A stretch of 64,000 nt of DNA from Pelodera strongyloides. Lineage: Eukaryota > Nematoda > Chromadorea > Rhabditida > Rhabditidae. Numbering within the stretch: the stretch's first letter is position 1; every line of letters begins with the position of its first letter. Under the pieces are notes generated by a model. That model searched no databases and was not told the origin of the DNA. It saw only the letters and a list, made by a program, of their open reading frames with translations. Positions 55,569 through 64,000 of this stretch are shown in pieces. Made by a program: the position numbers and the translations under genes. The stretch lies in assembly GCA_036852015.1 (NCBI GenBank), contig JAANDG010000052.1, positions 124,001 through 188,000 on the forward strand. Reading direction: 5' to 3'.

Positions 55569-56900
55569 GGTCATTTAGGAACACGTATTGAATTAAAATC
55601 CCTTCCCAATGTATAATTTGTTTAGCAGTATACCCACTCCTGCAAGCCTGCAACTCTGTATGCTAATTACTAACGGACCGCTAAGTCCCAAACCCGTATC
55701 TCTTCTTGTACGGGCCCTTACACGATCGACGCTACGATCCTACCCAATCAATTAAACGTTCCAAAACATAAAACGTCAACCTAGGTGCCTTCGTTAGACT
55801 GTCGTGCACAAACTACCGTATTATATCACAACATTTATCAAATAAAATATTTCACATGCATCATGTCATCAATTCACGTAAAGGTACGCTTCAGAAAGAG
55901 AAAAAGAAACAATATTCACAGGATAAAACATAGGATAAAATGTAAATAAATGTAAAAAGAGTGAGCGAGGTTATGTGGGGCCGCAGTGCGTTCTATACGG
56001 TGCGATAGAACTTTTGATTATAATTATAAAGATTACAAATCGATTGGCGAACGCTATCTCATGCTCTGAGGATACCGTAGACCAAAAAAAAAGATTTAAA
56101 AAATTTCCAAGTGCTGAGCGTGCTTGTTGTCTGTACAACAATGTGCATGTGCAAGATTTCGATGGGGGAAGGGAGCACGTTTAAAATTAGAATATAATAT
56201 TCACAATTAACATATGAATTTGCGTACTCTAGCTGCGGTAATTCCTGCCTACCATTCTACCGTACCTCGATCCACCGAACCGCTACAGTACACAAAAATA
56301 CCTATCCAAAAACTAAAACACAATCACATGAAAATACAATCAATTAATCTGAGCACGGAATAAGGCAACGAGCAATGGCCAAAAAGACTACACTATTCTT
56401 ATTTCGAAAAAGATTAATAACACAGTAATATTGAGGAAGGGTAAATATGTAAATGTATAATTATAAATGTAATTGGTGCAATTGTACATGACAGTGTGAG
56501 GATCGATGACTCCAAAATATAAATTCCAAAAAAGGAGAAAAGCTTTGATGGGAGACCACCGAACATGTACGGAACAGTTATTAAAAATTATACAATATGT
56601 AAAATTCACCAGAAAGCCAGAAAGGAATAAAATAAAATATAAAACTAAAAACATACAAGTCGTGGACGTGGAGCAAAAGAGCATTATTCTCACCAGTACA
56701 ATACGATACACAATCTACAAAAGACTAATAAAAATACAACTTTAAGCCAACTAAAAGTACCGTCCATTTATCACAACTTCTTAAAGTTAGGTTTAGTAAT
56801 CGGTACACACAAGCATGATGTATGTACAATAAAAAGTAGTGTCTTGCGTAAAGAAATCGAGACTGATCTAGCATCGATCCAGCATGGATCTAGAGAAGAT
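55569..56900. other. Convergent intergenic region
   Basis: Lies between the stops of the 278-aa gene and the Ser/Arg-rich gene. AT-rich with one poly(A) signal at 55841; no further gene seen. Confidence 0.6.
55841..55846 (+). other. Poly(A) signal after the 278-aa gene
   Basis: AATAAA lies 273 bases after the stop codon. It is the first good signal on this strand in the convergent spacer. Confidence 0.4.
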
Positions 56901-57942
56901 CTAGTTGCCCTTCGGCATGTTCTGCTTCATCAGTTCCATCAGGTTCTGCCCGTACTCGGCAAAAAAGGCCTGCACATCCATTGGAGAGCCCCCAGGCTGG
57001 GTGGAAAATCTCGGTACTCTGAATGCACAATTTGATTCAATAAAAAAAGCCTGACATGGCAGAACTGAACCCAGCAGCCAAACTTCCAAGCTCACTTATT
57101 GGTCACATACACGTATTGTGCATAAACAAAACAGCCAATCACACAACTTATAGGGTATAAAATTACGTAGTACCTACTACAGTAGTACATTTAGTACAGT
57201 ACAAAAAAATGTACCTACAGTACAGTGCAACTACGCGCTCGCGAGAGCAAAAATTAACACATAAAAGAGTAAAAAACACAAACTTGGTTGCATGGTAGAC
57301 AGTGTCGTGTAGAGAGTCTTCCGTCGTTCGCCGCTCACCAAATTTATCAAACTCGGTGTCGATCTTCGAACCGACCTGTAATGTATTTAATAATATAACC
57401 TTGCAATGTGGCTTAAAGCGAAATACCGGCCGGTTTTTGAAATGCATCGTGAACAGCTGAATTCTTAGGTATTTTTGCTTATTTACTCGAATTTAGCTCG
57501 ATGTTTTTTCTAATTTATGCTCATTTGCTTACGCTGCATACGAATGATGGTCCACTTGATGTGCTTCAAAAACCGGCCGGTATTTCGCTTTAAATCGTTA
57601 CCAAGGCACCTTACCATTAAATGTGCTAACTGTAAGGTAAGGAAGAAGGAATCTCCATTGAAATCACAAAAGTCCCAACAAAATAAGTAACAGCAAACAG
57701 CTTGCTACTATTCCCATTATCAGTTGTTCGTAATGCAAAAAAAAAGTTACATCAAAATAAAAAATATTCGGATAACTAGAAAAAATCACTCACAGTTCTA
57801 AACACGCCCAAAATCTTCTCGTTGAGCAATCTCCGACTGTCCGATGAGAACTCCGACTCCCTCACCTGAAGTGCAGATAATTTATTTGTATTACAACAAA
57901 TAATTAATACTACATAAATAATTATTAATTAAATTAATTAAT

Positions 57943-57973
<31 letters not shown>

Positions 57974-60900
57974 GCAAGACTCTAATATCTAATCGACAGT
58001 GATTCGTGAGCAAATTGTTCAACAAGAATAATAGTATCAAATACAGGGTTTAACATTTTAACACTAATATGCCCTACACACCTAATCACAATACAATACA
58101 ATATAAAATATCTATCAGCTTCAGTACTCACCAATTTCGAAGCACACAGAACCTTCTCCAGTGAAGTCAATAGTTCCTCAGTGGCAGTCTCTAAATGCCG
58201 GGCCATATCTGAAACGAGAACACATACTCATTATGGGGTTTCCAAGTATCACCACATATTCGGTGTGATTCTGTCAATACTACCGTATTTCTGCACGAAA
58301 CTAGCACATATAATGTTTCAAATGTAAAAGATATAGATCTAGATCACGTACTCTGGTCACTCAATGACATGTTCTGGAACTTGGCCAAGAACTCCATTGA
58401 CGGCACGGTGCTCGAACGGGCGCTTTCATCACTTCCCAGGTCGGGACCAACATCCGAACCACTGAAACAACAGTACGTTATAGGTTATAGTATGTGATGC
58501 GTTGGAGTCTTGTTAATGTGACAAGCTGCAGCAAGGTCAGTACTGCCGCGCCCCGCGTCATCGAAGCAAGAAACTACAATACTAAACTGAACCTTGTTGA
58601 CTTACAATTAGACCCACTCCCACTAGACCAAGTCACAGTTTCTTTCAACATTCAATAAAAAAAACGAAACCAAATAACAATAACAACAAAATCGGTCAAC
58701 GAAAAGCCACCTCAACGTCTCAAAGTACACATTCTACTAGTTCAATGCATAGAATTTGCTTGTCCACCATTCCAGTTCAAAAGTACGTACCATGGCCCCT
58801 TGTTAGCATGGGATGTTTTATGCGCATTTCCGTCTTAGGATTGCTTTTTGATTGTATGTAATCAATAAACATTTATATAGAAATGCAAAAAAGCAAGTCC
58901 TGCATATTACTCACGCCTCAAGTTTCTGCGTCAGGTAGTTGTTGCCTCTCCTCGATGAGATTCCATTGTTCTGCGATGAATTGTGCCTCGGAGTGTCAAA
59001 CCTCCTCATTGGAGACGATAAGCCAGCAGGACGACTTTCAACAGAGGAAATCGACCTAGAATACATGGATGGATATGTAATGTGCAATAAACACGAATAA
59101 AACTACCAATACAAATAGTGGTGCTTAACAACATACCTACAGTATTCTGCAATATGCTAACACAACGAAAACGAAAACCAGCCAATGCATGTGTACAAAA
59201 ATAAACATCCATCAACCTAAACTGTGATTCAAAACACAATCTGAAATCGATACTCAAACCCTCCTACCGCGTTCCCGAGCTTCCAAAGTACCTCCGCGCT
59301 CCTTGTTGAGGACTTTGCTCACTCGCATTACTGTCACTCTCCTCAGAGGTTCCGGTACGAGTGGTGCGATTACGAGGATGGTACCTTTCCACCTGCAAAG
59401 GTCACCATACCATCATACGGTAAACGAACAAAGAAAAACTGAAGGCATTACGGGGATAGAGGTCGCATAGTTGAACAACAGAGACAGACAAAAGCGGTAA
59501 AAAGAATACGGTAAAGGTACACAACACAGTATTACTCTAACACAAGTACTAAGACCAGGACTGAACCCAAGGGATGAGGCCTAGGCTTATTAACCCACAG
59601 TACTCTACTATAAATGTCTTGTCTCACCCGCTTCTGCACGGCTCCTCGTCTGTTGATCAGTCGGTCTTGCATTGAAGTATTCTCATCGAAGAGGGCGGCA
59701 TCGGTCAGATCAGGGTTACTAAACGAGGAGAATAGGACTCATCGACTCATCCTCAAGGAAAATCTGACTGTGTTTTAACTAACTAGTCATACAGAAGTTT
59801 GAAACTCCAACTATTCCCACCTAGCCTTCTTCATCGCGTTGATCGTGTGCGCCAACTTTGCTGACGGGGATGCAATTGAACCGTCCTCCTGGGCACTCAC
59901 ATTACCCATCGAGCGGGCGAGCATACGGGAGTGGGCGAGCGAGCTAGAAGAAAACGTGTATTAATACTTTGTTTAGAAAGGTTCTAGGAAGAGGCCAACG
60001 TCCAACCCAATAATTCACTAAATCAGATATATACCTCACGAATGATAGTACAGTGATGTAATCCGTCCGTAAGAATCTATCAACAATAAGACTCCACGTA
60101 ATACATCCTCATCCTATTGACGTCACCCATCCTTCGGGCAAAAGTTCCCAATAACAAACTCCCCACCTATGCGTATTATTACTGGGCGCGTCGGCGTCAA
60201 AGGTGTCGTACGCCTGCAGCTGTGTGCCGCCGTTCCTCAGATTGCCAATCGATCGACTGCGTGACACGGCTGATGACGTCATCTCTTCATCGTCTCCGCC
60301 CATTATGTTCTCAGTCGATTGACGGAGTCTAGACAAATGCTAATAAGTAATCGATATTCAGTTAAAACGAGCAACCTCAAGTCCAAAGGTACAAATTCTC
60401 AAAGCGGTATGGCACGTGATTTGAGAAGCGTATACTTGACGGCATGTTTCATGCCCTTTTAGCATAAATAATAGGAATGCACCTGCCCGGATTTTACAAC
60501 TCAGGTGCCGCACCACTTTAAAGACATCACAGTAAGACCTCGAAGGACTACCTACACAAAAAACCTTCTGTTCATAGATACCCAAACAATTCAGTTCGTT
60601 GAAAATGACACTCACTCCGATATTCAAAAAATTATAATTTATAAGCTAATCCAAAATGCCTACTTGCTCCTCATCTGTGCCATCTTGTCGAGTGCCGTAT
60701 TACTCTTTCTCACGCCCTCATTCTGCACGGCCAGATTCGATCGGCTGGACGTGAGTCGAGAGGAAAGACCAGTGAACGACATATCGGAATCCTGAATGAT
60801 GGAGTTGGAATTTCTCTTTCGAATCTCACGAAATGAAGGACAAGATAGTTGGTTCTTGATTTAAAATCATTCAACCAAGAGGTTCTCAACCAGCGCGCCT

Positions 60901-63900
60901 GATTTCTAAATATCCTAGACTTCACAAGGACACATAACGCGCGTTTTCTTAGGAAACTTGCAAACATTTCAACTACCTTGCTACAAGCTTATTAACTCAA
61001 CAATTTTTGGTATGAAAGTTTCAAATTCATATTGAAAGCCCTAAAAATGACGAAGTACAAAGACAAATCCAGAATACTCACCCGTCGTTTACTCGGTGTC
61101 GCCAAGTGTGACAGATGTCCATTCTGAATCAGATGGTTGGGACTCTGGCTACGGCTTCTGAGGTGAAGATTAGAAGAAGAATAGTCGTCGGCGGCTAAAC
61201 GATAAAAGGATGAGAATTAGCAATTGGAAATTGGAATAGGACAAACCGAAAGAGAATCTTCAGAAATATAGATACACTGATAGACACATACTACTCTCAG
61301 CATAGATGACAATCGTCATAATCATCATCATCATCAAGATGACATAGCCCTGGAATTAGTGAAAACAGAAAGAAAGAAAGAAACTTTGACACGGACACCA
61401 CACAACTTACACAGCATAGTGGTAGTGTACTCAAACTATTGAAAAAGGTAGAGTACTCAAACCTCAAACAAGTAATAAGCAACAACAGAAGCACAAGTTT
61501 CCACACCAAGCATGCAATATGAATAGTGTTGATTAAAAAAAAACAGACACCACAAACGTGCAGCATGCGAAACCAAGTATCTATGATTCAACACGTCAAA
61601 TCAATTAGCAGAACTTTAGTAGCATGCCAGGACATAAAAAGCATTGATTAGGATCAAGTTAGTACCATTTTTGGGTCGGGAGGTTGCCTCGGGAAGGTCT
61701 TTCAGACGTCCAAATGTGCGCGCTCGTCGGATCTTCTCAGTCGAAGCGCCCGCCCTGTGCGCCAGTACTGGGCGACCACCCGGCGACGAACCGGCAGCCA
61801 ATGATGTTGTTTCTGAACAACATCCAAAATATTGGAAATTGAAACTATGTCTAAAGTTTACACTAACAAAAATAACGATTATTTTTTTTTTATTCGTAAC
61901 GTTAGAAAGTAGTTAAATTTTAATGTTATGTTGTTTGCTATGTTGGTTATGTTATAACATGGTCTTTCGCTGTTAACTTCGAAATTCTGTTTTATGGCCT
62001 CGCATTACAAGCCAAACAAACAAAAAAGATTATAATATCAAATATCCCTATGTTAGGAATACATACAGTAAAATAATTCTAACAATGCGCTGTTTCTTAA
62101 ATTAGTGCATATATCATTAAGGTTAAGGGGTAGCAGTAGTTAGTCGGTATCAATTATCAAGCAAGTTCCAAACAACCAAAAATGTAAAACAACAAGCTGT
62201 TCTCAAATTACTGGTAGCTTGTTTAAAGCGAAATACCGGCTGGTTTTTGAAACGCATCGTAGACAACTGAATTCTTACGTATTTATGCTGATTTGCTCGA
62301 ATTTTTATTCTAATTTATGGTCATTTGCATAGACTGCATAAGAATGTTGGTGTACTCGACGTGTTTCAAAAACCGGTCGGTATTTCGCTTTCAAAAAATC
62401 ATACAAAATAGATCGTTCAGCGACTCAAATAGTAACCGCAAAACAAACTAAATTTCAAAACCAAAAGAGAGTGAATACGTGATACGATGCTTCCGCAGCA
62501 CGTCAATATTGAAGACCTGAGGCCGTATTCACTTAACACACAGGGAGCCCTCTCTAGGCTCACTCGCGCTCTGAATCTCTTCTGCTCTCGCACTTTTTAG
62601 CTCCCTGGGAAGGCCAGGGAGGGCTCCCTGCGTGCTGGTGAATACGGCCTAACGAATGCGAACATACCCTAATTCTATGAACCCAACTCCAACGTGATAG
62701 TTCCCACGGTCTGAGAAATACACAAACTCACGTCGCCTATTAATCGCGGATGCTACAGGTCCATTTGGGTTGCTTCCTCCGCCAACAAATGACATGTTCG
62801 AGATGGTTCTTCGCGACGATGAGAGCTGCTGCGGACTCCACAGGGTGGCAGCCTGCAAGCATGATCACTACACATTTAGTTATGCCACAGCCATTCTTAC
62901 CTTTCAATCATATGCCTTCTTCACTACCTTCACATCTATGTATATTTTTGTTTCACACCTATGTATATTTATGTTTGTATATCTTTTTCAACAGAAATGT
63001 CTTATCACGACAACGCTTTCAATTCAAAGCATCACACACGAAAAAAATACGCCCTTGAGATGGAAAATCCTCTCTGAAAACAGACCACCGTATAATATCA
63101 TAATAATAAAGGAAATGAATTACCTGAACATCCTCCTTGGCAAGCTGGCCCGACTTGTTCAGAAAAGATTTAGTGAGTGACACACGACCAGCAGCACTTC
63201 TGAAAAAAATACACTAATTAGTTGCTAGGGTTTTCTTTTTGACAAATCGTTTCCCTTTTGTTCAATTTCTGAAACAATGCAACAAAACTCCTTTCATTTC
63301 AAATTTCAACAAGTCAAAACGGACGCAAAAATTACAAAAGCACTGGAAGCTGACCTCAAAACACAGTAAAAATACAACAAATATTGATATTGGTCATGGT
63401 CATGTACAAAAATTCACGTTTTTGCCTCATTTTTTTTGCCTCGTCTATCGACCAATAAAAATTTATTTATTATTAAAACTATATAGAAACTTTCCCACCT
63501 TGAGAATGGAGAATTGATCCCATTCCTTGATTGTAATGGTGTAGAAGAGTACCTTGGAGGTCCGACGTCTCCATTCTGTAGGTCCAACTGACGTTGTAGC
63601 GAAGTGCCCGCATCTACAACAGAAAATGGTTACAAATCACAAAACAACTACTGAGGCCATATTCACCACTCAATTCCCCATGGGGAATTTTGTCGGCGTG
63701 TCTCAAGTTAGAATGATTTTCTGTCTCCAGGGAATAGTTCCCCGATGGAATCGGAGTGCAGTGGTGAATATGGCCTCTAAACTACTCAAATGGTGTTGAA
63801 CTATCTTTCTTGAAGCAGGTAACCTGTGCAGTTTCACTTCATTAACATATTGATTTTCTACTCGCAGTGCCTATTCCTCATTTGTCAACGTTTTCACAAA

Positions 63901-64000
63901 AATTACAACAAAGCAACATCACTAACTACAGTTGCCAAAGTCTTTTTTCACAAACCACGTGCCAACCGCTTTAACAACACTTACATGCCGAGTTCATGGA
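56901..64000 (-). CDS. Ser/Arg-rich disordered protein with helical C-terminus (3' part, at least 598 aa)
   Basis: Eighteen exons in consistent phase: 63985-64000 (continuing off the edge), 63553-63613, 63499-63525, 63124-63199, 62732-62852, 61666-61812, 61082-61194, 60664-60791, 60167-60328, 59821-59943, 59628-59718, 59268-59392, 58915-59055, 58352-58461, 58132-58208, 57794-57865, 57284-57375 and 56901-57018. The N-terminal and middle parts are rich in Ser, Arg, Asn and Gly with likely kinase sites (SRSQSP, SRSRSIGN, RRARTFGRLKDL). The last ~150 residues are helical (HLETATEELLTSLEKVL, SRRLLNEKILGVFRT) and end LMELMKQNMPKGN. No catalytic domain is visible. It looks like a phosphorylated cytoskeletal or adaptor protein, but I cannot name it. 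An ATG at 63995-63997 could be the start, or the exon may continue beyond the window. Confidence 0.8.
57415..57593. mobile_element. Family A MITE in an intron of the Ser/Arg-rich gene
   Basis: Complete, TTAA at both ends, with typical CCGGCCGG blocks. Confidence 0.75.
60400..60524. mobile_element. Small TTAA-type MITE, family H
   Basis: CAAAGCGGTATGGCACGTG at one end and GTGCCGCACCACTTTAA at the other. Related ends occur at 28793 (TTTAAAGTGGTATGACACG) and 12838-12882. Confidence 0.5.
62224..62391. mobile_element. Family A MITE in an intron of the Ser/Arg-rich gene
   Basis: The left end has TTAA; the right end has TTTCGCTTTCAA. Confidence 0.65.
63652..63779. repeat. Foldback repeat GGCCATATTCACCACTC, one of five
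   Basis: Inverted ends TGAGGCCATATTCACCACTC and GTGGTGAATATGGCCTC with inner CCCCATGGGGAATT. Related copies: 5461-5601, 13140-13275, 20271-20404 and 29126-29235, more diverged. A cousin with different inner arms lies at 62516-62653. Confidence 0.65.

Overview
The window is nuclear DNA from an animal, most likely a nematode. Every gene I can support is split into small GT-AG exons. Acceptors are typically TTTCAG or TTTTAG, and some lie only a few bases before a start codon, as trans-splice acceptors do. Two short interstitial arrays of TTAGGC, the nematode telomere unit, are present. No species is named. All exon models were assembled by eye from splice sites and reading-frame phase.

Layout. 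(1) A very long minus-strand gene runs from 47,993 down to about 166. It has 41 exons whose phases all agree and encodes a coiled-coil protein of about 1,731 residues: a Ser/Thr/Arg-rich head of about 300 residues, then an almost continuous coiled coil. One exon holds six copies of a 29-residue repeat, and three consecutive exons look like duplicates of each other. (2) Two plus-strand genes sit inside its introns. At 8,457-9,101 is a small secreted precursor of 113 residues with a signal peptide, an acidic propeptide, a Lys-Arg site and a 21-residue C-terminal peptide with eight cysteines. At 22,089/22,258-27,379 is a 12-exon, about 390-residue globin with one complete and one degenerate globin domain. 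(3) At 49,807-50,842 and 51,073-55,568 are two tightly spaced plus-strand genes of unknown function (91 and 278 residues), possibly one transcription unit. (4) From the right edge down to 56,901 is the 3' part of a minus-strand gene for a Ser/Arg-rich, mostly disordered protein with a helical C-terminus (18 exons, at least 598 residues).

Introns and spacers are packed with short DNA transposons. The commonest are foldback MITEs of at least eight kinds ending in TTAA, mostly starting TTAAAGSG (S = G or C). The largest family, of about 185 bp, has about 16 copies. At two places two different MITEs share a single TTAA. Non-autonomous Helitrons (5' TC, GC-rich 3' hairpin, CTGG end, inserted between A and T) occur five times, including a nearly identical 1.45-kb pair. 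There are also tRNA-headed SINEs, foldbacks, a 62-bp minisatellite, a 148-bp tandem repeat carrying copies of a host splice donor, and many microsatellites.

Most worth following up: the nested cysteine-rich peptide gene, the nested two-domain globin, the tandem repeat that multiplies a splice donor, and the telomere-unit arrays, one of which starts 6 bp beyond an exon.
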